A DNA stretch of 64,000 nucleotides from Rhizobium sp. CF122 (GCF_000282035.1 NZ_AKKA01000009.1:62001-126000); one strand, 5' to 3'. Numbered from the stretch's first letter, positions 1 to 9,541 are shown. Program-made: numbers and translations. The notes: generated by a model not told the origin, from the sequence alone.

Positions 1-48
1 GGATGAACGCAAGGTCATGTAATGAATCCGACATTCCTCCCCGTGTGA

Positions 49-84
49 AAGCGGCGCCTCGCCTTCGTGCAGCGCCGCTTTTTC
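49..84 (+). terminator. Rho-independent terminator of a gene upstream of the window
   Basis: A 9-bp perfect stem (AAGCGGCGC at 49-57 with GCGCCGCTT at 72-80) and 14-nt loop is followed by a T run. A plus-strand frame ending at the TAA at 20-22 (last codons DERKVM) may be the tail of the gene it terminates; that tail is too short to identify. Confidence 0.7.
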
Positions 85-158
85 CGTCTTTACGGCCACC
101 TTATTAAATCTTGAATTTCCGACGCATATATTTTCCGCAATCGCCTTTTTTGAACTTT

Positions 159-176
159 TGACGACAGCGATCGTCA
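159..176. promoter_or_regulatory. Inverted repeat upstream of the GlxA-type regulator
   Basis: TGACGA-N6-TCGTCA is a perfect 6-bp-arm inverted repeat about 145 bp upstream of the regulator start at 319. It may be an operator. Apart from this and the terminator, I see nothing else in the first 318 bases. Confidence 0.3.
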
Positions 177-318
177 TTTGACCTTCGTCAATTTCAGCAA
201 TGTCGCAAATTTGCTCTTTGCGGCCGCATTTATCCATGAGAATGTCGCTTTCAGGATATCGAAACGACGTATTCCAAGCAACGAATAGTGCATTCGACCT
301 CGAGCACGGATTTGTCTC

Positions 319-1338
319 ATGAATAAGATGTCGCATAAGCAACGCTCTCTCGTCTTCTTCATGGTTCCGCAGTTTACGATGCTGCCTTTTTCAGCGGCAA
401 TCGATACGCTGCGCATCGCCAACCGTATGCTCGGCTACCAGGCCTATACCTGGCGGCTGACCTCGGTTGACGGGCAAAAGGTCTATTCTTCCTGCGGCAT
501 CGGTATCGAGGCAAATACGTCGCTTGCCGACGAGCGCCGCAATCTCGGTGGCGAGCACCGTCCGAGCATGGTGCTGGTCTGTTCCGGTATCGATGTCGAA
601 GACTTCAATAACAAGTCCGTCAGCGCTTGGCTGCGCGAATCCTACAATCGCGGCGTCGCCGTCGGGAGCCTCTGTACGGGCGCACATATCCTCGCCCAGG
701 CGGGGCTGCTGAATGGCAAGCGCTGTGCGATCCATTGGGAAAACCTGCCTGGCTTCTCCGAAGCTTTTCCGCAGGCCGAGGTCTACGCCGATCTCTATGA
801 GGTGGACAGCAATCTCTATACATGTGCTGGCGGCACTGCTTCGCTGGACATGATGCTGAATTTGATCGGCCAGGATTTCGGCGAAACGCTGGTGAACCGG
901 GTCTGCGAGCAGCACCTGACCGATCGCGTGCGCAGCCCGAACGATCGCCAGCGCCTGCCTCTGCGTGCGCGCCTCGGCGTCCAGAATGCCAAGGTTCTTT
1001 CCATCATCGAGCTGATGGAGGGCAACCTTTCCGAACCGCTCTCACTTCTGGAGATCGCCGATGGCGTCGACCTGTCACGTCGGCAAATCGAACGGCTGTT
1101 CCGCCAGGAAATGGGGCGCTCGCCGGCCCGCTACTATCTGGAAATAAGGCTGGATCGCGCCCGCCATCTGCTCGTGCAGTCCTCCATGCCGGTTGTTGAA
1201 GTGGCTGTCGCCTGCGGCTTCGTTTCCGCCTCGCACTTCTCCAAATGTTATCGCGAACTCTATCATCGCTCGCCGCAACAGGAGCGTGCAGAGCGCAAGA
1301 TGACGATGGCAACCGCACGCCAGGCCATCGCGGCGTGA
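319..1338 (+). CDS. GlxA-family transcriptional regulator (DJ-1/PfpI domain plus AraC HTH)
   Basis: This 339-aa regulator joins an N-terminal DJ-1/PfpI (class I amidotransferase-like) sensor domain, about residues 8-195, to a C-terminal AraC-type double helix-turn-helix, about 225-325. The SLCTGAHILAQAG segment (Cys119) sits at the nucleophile elbow seen in this fold. The HTH shows the usual LSRRQIERLFR and SASHFSKCYRE helices. Proteins of this architecture include GbdR-type regulators of glycine betaine and dimethylglycine catabolism. The dimethylglycine dehydrogenase-like gene that ends at 3847 fits such a role, although two signalling genes lie between. The start at 319 has only a weak ribosome site, and the Met at codon 4 is an alternative. 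Family call is firm; the ligand is inferred. Confidence 0.88.
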   Translation: MNKMSHKQRSLVFFMVPQFTMLPFSAAIDTLRIANRMLGYQAYTWRLTSVDGQKVYSSCGIGIEANTSLADERRNLGGEHRPSMVLVCSGIDVEDFNNKSVSAWLRESYNRGVAVGSLCTGAHILAQAGLLNGKRCAIHWENLPGFSEAFPQAEVYADLYEVDSNLYTCAGGTASLDMMLNLIGQDFGETLVNRVCEQHLTDRVRSPNDRQRLPLRARLGVQNAKVLSIIELMEGNLSEPLSLLEIADGVDLSRRQIERLFRQEMGRSPARYYLEIRLDRARHLLVQSSMPVVEVAVACGFVSASHFSKCYRELYHRSPQQERAERKMTMATARQAIAA

Positions 1339-1353
1339 TGTCAGCCGGGGCGG

Positions 1354-2685
1354 CTATTGAGCCGCCTCCTCCGTCATGCGCGCGTCGGAATAGACCTGAT
1401 TACGACCCTTGTGCTTGGCCATATAGAGAAACTGGTCGGCGGCATTCAGATAGTTGTCGAAGGTCTCGTAGCCGGAAATTTCGGCAACGCCGATCGACAC
1501 GGTGACCGAAAGCTCTTCGTCATCCGCCATCACCTTCAGACGTGAGATATCTGACCGTATCTCGTCACACAGCTTGCTCGCGGCAATCGAGTCCATCATC
1601 GGGAACAGGATCGCGAACTCCTCTCCGCCAAGGCGCGAAAGCAGGTTGTCGTCCCCCTCGAAGATCGTCCCCAGCCGATTTGCGACCGCCTTCAGCACTT
1701 CATCCCCGATCTCATGACCGTAGGTGTCGTTCAGCCGCTTGAAATGATCAATGTCCAGCACCGCAACGGCGGCCGTAGCCTTCTGACGCAGGCAGTCATT
1801 CACCAGCTTCGGCCCGAGATCGTAGAAATAGCGGCGATTGTAGAGCCCGGTCAGATAGTCGCAGGCCGCGGCTGCCCGAAGCTGCTTCAACTGTGTCAAG
1901 GTCTCGACGTTGTTGGCGATCCGGCACTGCAGTTCTTCGGCCACGAACGGCCTGTAAAGAAAATCGGATGCGCCGGCCTTCAAAAAGCTCACAGAAAGCA
2001 TGCGATCGCTCGAAGATGAGACCCCGATGATCCGCAGCCTGTCCGAGCCGAAGCGCCGCCGTATCCGCCGCGTCAATTCATAGCCGCTCATGTCGGGCAT
2101 ATGATGATCCGTGACGACAACCTCAATATCGTCGTAGGCTTCGAGCGCCGCGAAGGCTTCGAGCCCAGAAGCCGCTTCGACAACCACGTATTGCTGCGCT
2201 TCGAGCAGCCCGACAAGGACCTGGCGCGCGGAATCAACATCGTCGACCACAAGAACCCGCGTTTTCCTGTTCGACAATACCCGTCTGACGCTGGCGACAA
2301 CGTTATCGAGCGCGAACTCATTGTCCTTCAGCACGTAATCGATGACATTGCGCTCCATGATGCGATTGCGCGTATCGAGGTCGAAAGTGGCGGTGAAGAC
2401 AATGGCCGGAATACCAGCCTGTATAGTGCAGTCGAGCGCTTCACCGTAGGGCGCGTCCGGCAGATTGAGGTCGACAATCGCCATTGTGTAATCGCTTGGC
2501 GACTGGGCGATAGTCTCGTTCAGCACTTTGAGGGAGGAGCAAGGCTTGACGTTCAGCCCGAGTTCCGCATGAAGCCGGTGGCACAGAACGGCGGAAAACA
2601 TCCGGGAATCTTCAACCAGGAGTACCCACTGACCACCAAAGCGTGGCCCGGCCCCATCCCGATGGAGATCCTCCTGGAACGCCAT
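1354..2685 (-). CDS. Response regulator with two receiver domains and a GGDEF diguanylate cyclase (PleD-like)
   Basis: This 443-aa protein has receiver 1 (about 20-137, acceptor Asp72, Lys120), receiver 2 (about 142-262, Asp193, with Arg245 where the conserved Lys is expected) and a GGDEF domain (about 270-435) with GGEEF at 353-357. It should make cyclic-di-GMP when phosphorylated, as PleD does. The product-inhibition I-site is not intact: the residues at the RxxD position read EGDD (343-346), so feedback inhibition is probably absent. The gene lies downstream of a paralogous double-receiver gene (2870-3700) on the same strand, 184 bp away, and the two may be co-transcribed. No histidine kinase is adjacent. 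Confidence 0.93.
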   Translation of the reverse strand: MAFQEDLHRDGAGPRFGGQWVLLVEDSRMFSAVLCHRLHAELGLNVKPCSSLKVLNETIAQSPSDYTMAIVDLNLPDAPYGEALDCTIQAGIPAIVFTATFDLDTRNRIMERNVIDYVLKDNEFALDNVVASVRRVLSNRKTRVLVVDDVDSARQVLVGLLEAQQYVVVEAASGLEAFAALEAYDDIEVVVTDHHMPDMSGYELTRRIRRRFGSDRLRIIGVSSSSDRMLSVSFLKAGASDFLYRPFVAEELQCRIANNVETLTQLKQLRAAAACDYLTGLYNRRYFYDLGPKLVNDCLRQKATAAVAVLDIDHFKRLNDTYGHEIGDEVLKAVANRLGTIFEGDDNLLSRLGGEEFAILFPMMDSIAASKLCDEIRSDISRLKVMADDEELSVTVSIGVAEISGYETFDNYLNAADQFLYMAKHKGRNQVYSDARMTEEAAQ

Positions 2686-2869
2686 TCACCCCTATCCCCC
2701 AGAAAGCCGCAGCGGTCCGAATCGACCATCTTCTCGACTTATGTGAAGATAACTCACAGAAACACGCCTGAGAAGATATCGGGACTTGGCAATACCTGAA
2801 ATTGCAGAAATCTCGACCTCGAACGCGTGATAGCGCTTCCGCCTACCATCGTCGGGCGGAGGCAGCGCG

Positions 2870-3700
2870 TCAGGCAACGGCACGCTCCTTGCGCATCGAC
2901 TGGATTTGCAGCAGTGTGTCCAGGTTCTGGTTGACGCGGCAGTAGAACTCCTCATCGATGAACGGCCGCAGCATGAAGTCGTTGCCGCCAGCCTTGAGGA
3001 AGCGCGCCGACAGCAGCCGGTTCGACGATGACGACACCCCGATGATGCGGAGTTCATGTGAGCCGATACTGGCGCGGATGCGCCGGGTCAGCTCGAACCC
3101 ATCGATATCGGGCATGTTGTAGTCGGTGATCATCAAACCGATGTCGCGGTTCGCCTTGAGAATCTCGAGCGCCTTGGCGCCGCTGTCTGCTGTGCTGACC
3201 CGGAAATTGTAGCGCTTGAGACGGCTTGACAGCAGGGCACGAGCCGTCGGGCTGTCGTCGACGATCAGAACGTGGTGACGATGATTGGTGAGGAATCTGC
3301 AGATCGATTCCGCAAGCAGGTCGACTGCAAAGACATTGTCCTTGAGGATATAATCGACAATGTCCTTGGCCATCAGCTTGTCGCGCATGCCTTCCTGGAA
3401 GGTGCCAGTGAAGACGATGGTCGGGATGCTGAGATCGACCAGATACTCCAGAGCCTCGCCGTTCTCAGCGCCAGGCAGGTTGATGTTGGAGATGGCGAGC
3501 GTGATCGGGTCGGTCGACTTGTCGTAGGACAACTGCAGCTCTTCGAAATTCCGGCAGATTTCCACGTCGATATCGAAGAGCTCCTTCAGCCGCTTGCCTA
3601 TCATCGACGTAAATACGTTCGAATCCTCCGCCAGAATAATGCGCGCATCAGCGAACATGCCTCCGGAATATTGCATTCCCGAAATACCCAAAAACGCCAT
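2870..3700 (-). CDS. Double-receiver protein without output domain; receiver 1 lacks the acceptor Asp
   Basis: This 276-aa protein consists only of two CheY-like receivers (about 20-137 and 143-262). It aligns along its whole length with the first 265 residues of the neighbouring GGDEF protein (shared GEAL, VDYxLKDN, MPDxxGxELTRRIR and GVSSSS segments) and stops exactly where the GGDEF domain would begin. In receiver 1 the acceptor position is Asn72 (ISNINLPG) while the acidic pair and Lys120 remain. Receiver 2 keeps Asp193 but has Arg245 in place of Lys. It may compete for the phosphoryl donor or dimerise with the paralogue. The start at 3700 has an AAGG ribosome site; Met15 is an alternative, but its GGAGG is only 1 nt away. 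Confidence 0.88.
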   Translation of the reverse strand: MAFLGISGMQYSGGMFADARIILAEDSNVFTSMIGKRLKELFDIDVEICRNFEELQLSYDKSTDPITLAISNINLPGAENGEALEYLVDLSIPTIVFTGTFQEGMRDKLMAKDIVDYILKDNVFAVDLLAESICRFLTNHRHHVLIVDDSPTARALLSSRLKRYNFRVSTADSGAKALEILKANRDIGLMITDYNMPDIDGFELTRRIRASIGSHELRIIGVSSSSNRLLSARFLKAGGNDFMLRPFIDEEFYCRVNQNLDTLLQIQSMRKERAVA

Positions 3701-3793
3701 TTCGAAACCTTTTGATGAAACTCCTGTCCCCGGCTGAAATCGGTACAGTACCCGGTTTGAATAAGTATTAATCGACCGCCTTCGCTGACCAAC

Positions 3794-3818
3794 AAAAAGG
3801 CGGCCACGAAGGCCGCCC
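3794..3818 (-). terminator. Terminator of the DMGDH-like gene
   Basis: The stem GGCGGCC (3799-3805) with GGCCGCC (3811-3817) and a 5-nt loop is followed on the minus strand by five T residues. It lies just past the stop of the gene ending at 3847. Confidence 0.75.
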
Positions 3819-3846
3819 TGATATTCTTCAAAACATGCTTAAAAGA

Positions 3847-6360
3847 CTATGCGCGCAGCGCCGCATTGTCCGGATCGAAGGGGCTCTCGCCGACGACGGT
3901 CGCGTTGTACGTCGTGCCGAGGATCTTGATCTTAAGCTTCGTGCCTTCCTTTGCGTAGTCCGGCCGCAGCATCGCCAGCGCAAGCGAACGATTGATACGG
4001 AAGCCGAACGTGCCGTTTGTCGCACGCCCGACAAGTTCGCCCGCCTCGTTGTAGATCGCTTCCGAACCGCGGGCATCGACATCGTTGCCGGTCTCGACGA
4101 CGAGGGTTGCGAAGTTCCACTTCAGACCCTTATCCTTGTAGGCCAGCAGCCCCTCGCGGCCGAGGAATTCCTTCTCTGGCTTGATGAAGCGATCGAGTGC
4201 CGATTCATAGGCGTTGTACTCGATCGACATCTCGCGCGGGATGAGGCGGTAGGACTTCTCGACCGACATCGACAGCATCGCGCGAATACCGAAGGGCTTG
4301 ATACCGAATTCGGCACCGGCTTCCATCAGCTTGTCGAAGATGTAGTTCTGCATCTCGATCGGGTGGTGCAGTTCCCAGCCTAGCTCGCCGACGAAATTGA
4401 CGCGCAGCGCATGTGCGCTCGCAACGCCGATCGAGATCTCCTTGCCGGAAAGCCACGGGAAGTCCTTGTTCTCAAGGCTCGTACGCGTGAGCTTCTTGAG
4501 CAGATCACGTGACTTCGGACCGGCAAGCACGAGCACGCCGAGCCGCTGCGTGATCTGCTGCAGACGAACGGAGCCGTCGGTGGGTGCGAGCTTGCGCAGA
4601 TAGTCATGGTCGTGCGCCTCATAGGCGCCCGCCGAGACAAGATAGAAGCGGTTCGGAGCCCATTCGTAGACGGTGAACTCGGCACGCACGCCGCCGTGAA
4701 CTGTCAGCATATGGCAAAGAGCGATGCGGCCGCGCTTCTTCGGGATGGCGTTGGCGAAGATCGATTCCAGCCAAGCGCGCGCCCCGGGGCCGGAGACTTC
4801 CATCTTGGCGAAGGCGGACATGTCGAGCACACCGACGTTCTTGTGCACGTTCATGACTTCGTTGCCGACATGCTCGAAGTAGTTCGAGCGACGGAACGAC
4901 CACCGCTCGAGGATGCGACCGTCCTCTTCCGGGTCAGAGTGATTATGGTTGGTGAGAACATCCTCACCGACGCCGATCTGATCCTTCGGCAGGTCGTAGC
5001 CTTCAGGCGCAAACCAGTTGGCGCGCTCCCAGCCGTAGACAGAACCGAAAACAGCGCCCAGCTTTTTCAGGCGGTCGTAGACTGGCGTCGTCTTCAGCGG
5101 ACGGGCGCCGGCACGCTCTTCATCGGGATAGTGCATGGTGAAGACATTCGCGTAGGCCTCTTCGTTCTTGGCGATGAGGTAGCCTTCGGTCGCATAGGGA
5201 CCGAAACGACGCGGATCGACGCCCATCATGTCGACGGTCGGCTCGCCATCGACGATCCATTCCGCCAGCTGCCAACCGGCGCCACCGGCAGCCGTGATCC
5301 CGAAGGAGTGCCCCTCGTTGAGCCAGAAATTGCTGAGGCCCGGTGCGGGACCGACGATCGGGTTGCCATCAGGCGTATACGCGATGGCACCGTTGTACAC
5401 TTTCTTGATGCCAACCTCGCCGAAGGCCGGGACGCGGGCAATGGCAGCCTCGATATGCGGCATCAGGCGATCAAGCTCTTCCTGGAAGAGTTCGTATTCG
5501 CTCTCGTCCGATGGGCCGTTGACGTAACAGACCGGTGCTCCGTGTTCATATGGCCCGAGAATAAGGCCGCCGTTTTCCTCGCGCATGTACCAGGCGCTGT
5601 CGGATTCACGGAGCACGCCCATCTCCGGCAGCCCCTTGGCTTTGCGCTCGAGGATGGCCGGATGCGGCTCGGTGACGATGTACTGGTGTTCGACCGGGAT
5701 GACCGGAATGTTTATCCCGACCATCTCGCCGGTCTTGCGGGCGAAGTTGCCGGTACAGCTGATGACATGCTCGGCGGTGATCTCGCCCTTGTCTGTCGTC
5801 ACCTTCCACAGGCCGTCCGGCTGCTGCTCGATTGCCGTGACCGTGGTATTGCGGTAGATCGTGGCGCCGCGGTCACGCGCGCCCTTGGCGAGCGCCTGCG
5901 TCAGGTCGGCGGGCTGGATATAGCCGTCGTCTGGGTGCTGGATCGCACCGAGCAGACCGTCCGTCTCGCAGAGCGGCCAGATTTCCTTGACCTGTTCCGG
6001 TGTCAGCACTTCGACCTTTACGCCGATCGTTTCAGCGATGCCGGCATAGTACATGTACTCGTCCCAGCGATCCTTGGTGCGTGCCAGGCGGATATTGGAG
6101 ACCTGGCTGAAACCGACATTCATGCCGGTCTCCTGCTGAAGCTCCTGATAGAATCGAACGGAATACTTGTGGATCTGGCCGACCGAATAGCTCATGTTGA
6201 ACAGAGGCAGCAGGCCGGCGGCATGCCACGTCGAACCGGAGGTCAGTTCCTTGCGTTCGATCAGGACGACATCGTCCCAGCCCTTTTTGGCAAGGTGATA
6301 AAGCGTCGAAACGCCAACGACGCCGCCGCCGATGACCACTGCGCGCGCATGTGTCTTCAT
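3847..6360 (-). CDS. Dimethylglycine/sarcosine dehydrogenase-like FAD protein with folate-binding GcvT domain
   Basis: The 837-aa protein has an N-terminal DAO-type FAD domain (GGGVVG at 11-16), a linker domain and a C-terminal aminomethyltransferase (GcvT) tetrahydrofolate-binding domain from about residue 440. The GSTWHAAG segment (His46) matches the histidine that carries covalent FAD in dimethylglycine dehydrogenase. Length fits DMGDH (about 850 aa). It should oxidatively demethylate an N-methylated glycine and pass the one-carbon unit to folate, as in glycine betaine or choline breakdown. The gene is monocistronic, with its own terminator downstream. Dimethylglycine versus sarcosine versus another methylamine cannot be decided from sequence. 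Confidence 0.87.
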   Translation of the reverse strand: MKTHARAVVIGGGVVGVSTLYHLAKKGWDDVVLIERKELTSGSTWHAAGLLPLFNMSYSVGQIHKYSVRFYQELQQETGMNVGFSQVSNIRLARTKDRWDEYMYYAGIAETIGVKVEVLTPEQVKEIWPLCETDGLLGAIQHPDDGYIQPADLTQALAKGARDRGATIYRNTTVTAIEQQPDGLWKVTTDKGEITAEHVISCTGNFARKTGEMVGINIPVIPVEHQYIVTEPHPAILERKAKGLPEMGVLRESDSAWYMREENGGLILGPYEHGAPVCYVNGPSDESEYELFQEELDRLMPHIEAAIARVPAFGEVGIKKVYNGAIAYTPDGNPIVGPAPGLSNFWLNEGHSFGITAAGGAGWQLAEWIVDGEPTVDMMGVDPRRFGPYATEGYLIAKNEEAYANVFTMHYPDEERAGARPLKTTPVYDRLKKLGAVFGSVYGWERANWFAPEGYDLPKDQIGVGEDVLTNHNHSDPEEDGRILERWSFRRSNYFEHVGNEVMNVHKNVGVLDMSAFAKMEVSGPGARAWLESIFANAIPKKRGRIALCHMLTVHGGVRAEFTVYEWAPNRFYLVSAGAYEAHDHDYLRKLAPTDGSVRLQQITQRLGVLVLAGPKSRDLLKKLTRTSLENKDFPWLSGKEISIGVASAHALRVNFVGELGWELHHPIEMQNYIFDKLMEAGAEFGIKPFGIRAMLSMSVEKSYRLIPREMSIEYNAYESALDRFIKPEKEFLGREGLLAYKDKGLKWNFATLVVETGNDVDARGSEAIYNEAGELVGRATNGTFGFRINRSLALAMLRPDYAKEGTKLKIKILGTTYNATVVGESPFDPDNAALRA

Positions 6361-6567
6361 GGAGAATTACCCTCTGTTCTACTAACCTGTCCGACGAATG
6401 CCGCCGACGGAAATCGCCTTTGCGAACTATGCAGCGAGGCCGGGTTTGCCAAATGCCTGTTTACGACATGGGAAAAGCTTGCCGCGACTGCGTGCAAATA
6501 GGCAAGCCACAAAAGGCCTTTGGCCGAAAATCGGTGGACAAAAATTGTGATCAGAGAGGACCGTCGT

Positions 6568-6831
6568 TCACTTTACGACGGCAGACCCCTTGATGATGTC
6601 GATTGTTTCGCCGCCATCGAGACCGATCCGATCACCGTCAGGCGCGGTGATGAAGCAGCCCGACCGGCAGAGCGTCTCCGATGCGCCGGGATCAAGCACC
6701 AGCTGCATCTTGTTGCCGCCCTCGGTAAGGACGATCACAACAGCGGCGCTGTCGGTGTTGGTAATGGAAGCTGCGTGAGTTTGGCCTGCGGCCACGAGTG
6801 AAAGAAACAGTACGACGGCAAATCTTGCCAT
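6568..6831 (-). CDS. Small secreted protein of unknown function (87 aa)
   Basis: The 87-aa frame begins with a clear Sec signal peptide (hydrophobic run AVVLFLSLVAAG, likely cleavage after THA at residue 20). The mature part of about 67 residues contains two closely spaced cysteines (CRSGC) that could form a disulfide, then a PDGD segment and a GGETIDI segment. I do not recognise the family. The frame is open upstream to 7080, but that part overlaps the end of the MscS gene and lacks signal-peptide character, so the start at 6831 is preferred although no strong ribosome site precedes it. Confidence 0.6.
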   Translation of the reverse strand: MARFAVVLFLSLVAAGQTHAASITNTDSAAVVIVLTEGGNKMQLVLDPGASETLCRSGCFITAPDGDRIGLDGGETIDIIKGSAVVK

Positions 6832-6952
6832 GCAGTGCGGCGCGGATGAAGCGCCCTCCCTTGGAGCGTCTCGGCGCTGCTGCCCCCAGCAACGAAAACC
6901 CGATTGCAGGCGGTATACAGCGACCGCTCTGAACGATCGCTGAACAACCCCT

Positions 6953-9541
6953 TCACCCCTTGAGATTGCCATCAGCCGACTTGCCGCGCAACCGGCGCAC
7001 CGTGCCGGCCTCCTCGTCCAGTTCGCTCGTCTCGGAAACGTCCTCGGCCGGCGGCTTGCCTGCGTTGGCCGCCGCTCCAACCTGCTCGGGCTGTCGATGG
7101 AACACGATGTCGCTCTGCGGAAGAGGTATCTCGATACTCTCCTCCCTGAACCGCTTCAGGATCGCGATGCGGAGATCATTCCTGACCTTCAGGCCATCCC
7201 CCATGTCGGCAAGCATGAAGCGAAGCTCGAAGTCGAGCGAATACGGCCCGAAGCGGAGGAATTCCACATGCGGTTCGGGATTGCGCAGGACCACGGGCAC
7301 CGCGTTGACGAGCTCCAGCAGGATATCCATGACCTTCTGCGGGTCGGAATCATAGCTCACCGAGACCGGTATCTCGGAGCGTCCCATCTTGTTGCGATGG
7401 GTCCAGTTGCCGACAGACGCGTTGATCAGCTCGGAATTCGGCACGATGATCGACTGCTTGCGGAATGTCTCGATTTCGGTCGCGCGCACGGAAATCCGCT
7501 TTACGATACCTTCAGCAGTGCCGGAGACCACGTGGTCGCCAACCTTGAATGGCCGCTCGACCAGCAGGATCAGGCCGGAGACGAAGTTCGACACGATGTT
7601 CTGGAGGCCGAAACCGATACCGACCGAAAGTGCCGAGGCGACGAGTGCGAAGCTCGAGAGGTCGATGCCCGCGGCAGAAACGCCGACAATCGCCGCAAGA
7701 CCAACGCCGAGATAGCCGATACCCGTCTTGACCGAGTTTCGAACGCCAAGGTCGACATGGCTGCGCGCCATGACGTTGCTGTCAAGCCAGCGCTGGATCC
7801 AGCGCGTCAGCAGGTAACCACCGGCAAAAAGCAGGATGCCGGTCATTATCCCGACCAGCGAAATGCTGATACCGCCCAGCCGGACCTCCGTGAGAAGGCG
7901 ATAGGCGATGAGTTGAAGATCCTGGATATGGAAGCCCCACAGGAGCAGTACCAACGGGATCCCAACCATCAGCGCGATGGCGGAGATACACATGCCGACC
8001 AACAGTCCCGCCTGATCGATGGCGACCGGACCAAGCTTGAAGCGCTTTTGGAGGAAGCGACCAAGCGATGTCTCACCGAAGGTTTCGCTGCGCGAAATCG
8101 CCTTCCCCGATAGCAGACCAATATAGGTCGTGACGATGATTGCACCGGTGATGATCAACTGTGTTGCGACGAAGCGCGCAAGCCCGACATAGCCGGTCAA
8201 CGCCGTTATGATCAGACCTGCACCCAGCACGCGCAGAATGATCGCCATGCCGCGGGGCCAATGGCGTCCCGGCGCATCGGGATCCCCGTTTCGCGCCAGC
8301 ATCGGCCGGCCGAACGAAGCGGCGATCAGGATGAAACCAATGATCAGGGCCGCGATCAGACTCTTGACGACGGTCAGGACGAGCGGAGACCCCATCGCTT
8401 CGCTGATGCTGCCGAAGAGGTAGTCAAGCGCATTGACGACCGCCATCGCAAGCAGGCAGGCGCCGATCGAGCTCGCACCGCGGTTGGAAAGCCTGACAAG
8501 ACGCCAATGCGGCTCCCTTGGCGCGAACACTGCATTGGTGAAGCGCCTGACGAAATAAATCAGCCCGATCGATCCGAAGAGCGCGCCGATGATCGGCGCG
8601 ATATCCGGCCTCAGAACGTTGAAACTATTGAGGAAGAAGTAAGACGTCACCAAGAGGGCAGCAAGCGCAAACGTGCGAATCAGCGTCGACCAGAAAGCGA
8701 TGGAGAGACGGTTGATATAGGAGGGCTGCTCGTCCGTCTCCTTGCGCTGAAGGTAGCGACCAAAAATGCGGTAGCCGCCAGACAAGAGCACCATTGCCGT
8801 CACGAGGGACATGAAGATGGCCGCAAAGAATGCGAAAGCCTTGAACTTCAGTACGAATCCCAACCAGCTGCTCAGCGCCTGGACGAATTCCGAGCCTTCC
8901 TGAACGAAGGCGCGTGCTGCATCGCCGAGAACGGAAAACGAAATGTCGGTGCGCCGCAGCAAGGTGGCGGCAAAAAGCTGACGGCGGGTTTCGGCAATGC
9001 GGTTGCCGAGCTTGCCGATGGAGGCGGACAGCGTTTCGGCATCGCCCGTAACGGCGTTGATCTGGGCGCGCTCCGCCGTCAGGGCGTTACGCTCGGTCGT
9101 GACGATCTCCGCCTCCGCCGGCTGACCTTCCTTCGGTGGATCGCCGAGCTCGGTCAGGCGGTTTTTGATCTGGTCGAGCCGCGGTCTGAGGCCAACGGAT
9201 ATGTTGAGAACCGAGCGGCCAAGTTCGTCGGTCTTTCCAGCGAGAGCCACCAGCGCGTCGTCATCGTCACGCTTCTGCTTGACGCCATCCTCCAACGAAG
9301 CGAGGTCTTGCTTTGCCTTCTCGATCGCTTTCGCGGCCTGCTCGATTGAGCTGTCAGCGACAGACGCCTGCTCGGTCGCTTGCGGCGGCTGCGAGGCCTG
9401 CGGCGCGGGCGTCTGGGCGCTCGCAAGGTTCGCGCCCACGCCCGCCAGCGCTGCGACTAGGAGAATGCGAAGCAAGAGTCGTGTCGGCCGCAAAATATCC
9501 CCGCTCGGGTTTGCTGGATCGGATGGATTCCAGCTTTTCAT
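6953..9541 (-). CDS. Large MscS-family mechanosensitive channel (MscK/DUF3772 type)
   Basis: The 862-aa protein has a signal peptide (about residues 1-42), a periplasmic coiled region rich in Ala/Gln/Lys, about eleven predicted membrane segments, and a C-terminal MscS pore and beta domain (pore helix with SVGIGFGLQNIVSNFVSGLI, then the VERPFKVGDHV beta segment). It should open on hypo-osmotic membrane tension. The C-terminal tail is polar and ends in a basic patch. An upstream Met at 9673 is possible, but that extension would overlap the DUF924 gene and lacks signal-peptide logic, so the start was set at 9541. Assignment to the family is secure; MscK-like versus YbdG-like naming is not. Confidence 0.88.
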   Translation of the reverse strand: MKSWNPSDPANPSGDILRPTRLLLRILLVAALAGVGANLASAQTPAPQASQPPQATEQASVADSSIEQAAKAIEKAKQDLASLEDGVKQKRDDDDALVALAGKTDELGRSVLNISVGLRPRLDQIKNRLTELGDPPKEGQPAEAEIVTTERNALTAERAQINAVTGDAETLSASIGKLGNRIAETRRQLFAATLLRRTDISFSVLGDAARAFVQEGSEFVQALSSWLGFVLKFKAFAFFAAIFMSLVTAMVLLSGGYRIFGRYLQRKETDEQPSYINRLSIAFWSTLIRTFALAALLVTSYFFLNSFNVLRPDIAPIIGALFGSIGLIYFVRRFTNAVFAPREPHWRLVRLSNRGASSIGACLLAMAVVNALDYLFGSISEAMGSPLVLTVVKSLIAALIIGFILIAASFGRPMLARNGDPDAPGRHWPRGMAIILRVLGAGLIITALTGYVGLARFVATQLIITGAIIVTTYIGLLSGKAISRSETFGETSLGRFLQKRFKLGPVAIDQAGLLVGMCISAIALMVGIPLVLLLWGFHIQDLQLIAYRLLTEVRLGGISISLVGIMTGILLFAGGYLLTRWIQRWLDSNVMARSHVDLGVRNSVKTGIGYLGVGLAAIVGVSAAGIDLSSFALVASALSVGIGFGLQNIVSNFVSGLILLVERPFKVGDHVVSGTAEGIVKRISVRATEIETFRKQSIIVPNSELINASVGNWTHRNKMGRSEIPVSVSYDSDPQKVMDILLELVNAVPVVLRNPEPHVEFLRFGPYSLDFELRFMLADMGDGLKVRNDLRIAILKRFREESIEIPLPQSDIVFHRQPEQVGAAANAGKPPAEDVSETSELDEEAGTVRRLRGKSADGNLKG

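Noticed and set aside
4606..6501. 631-codon open frame antisense to the DMGDH-like gene
   Set aside because: It mirrors a strongly supported gene with catalytic motifs, has no ribosome site or domain features, and long antisense frames are common at this GC content.
7097..8113. 338-codon plus-strand frame inside the MscS gene
   Set aside because: It is a shadow of the channel gene; its charged composition without any domain pattern reflects reverse-frame codon bias.
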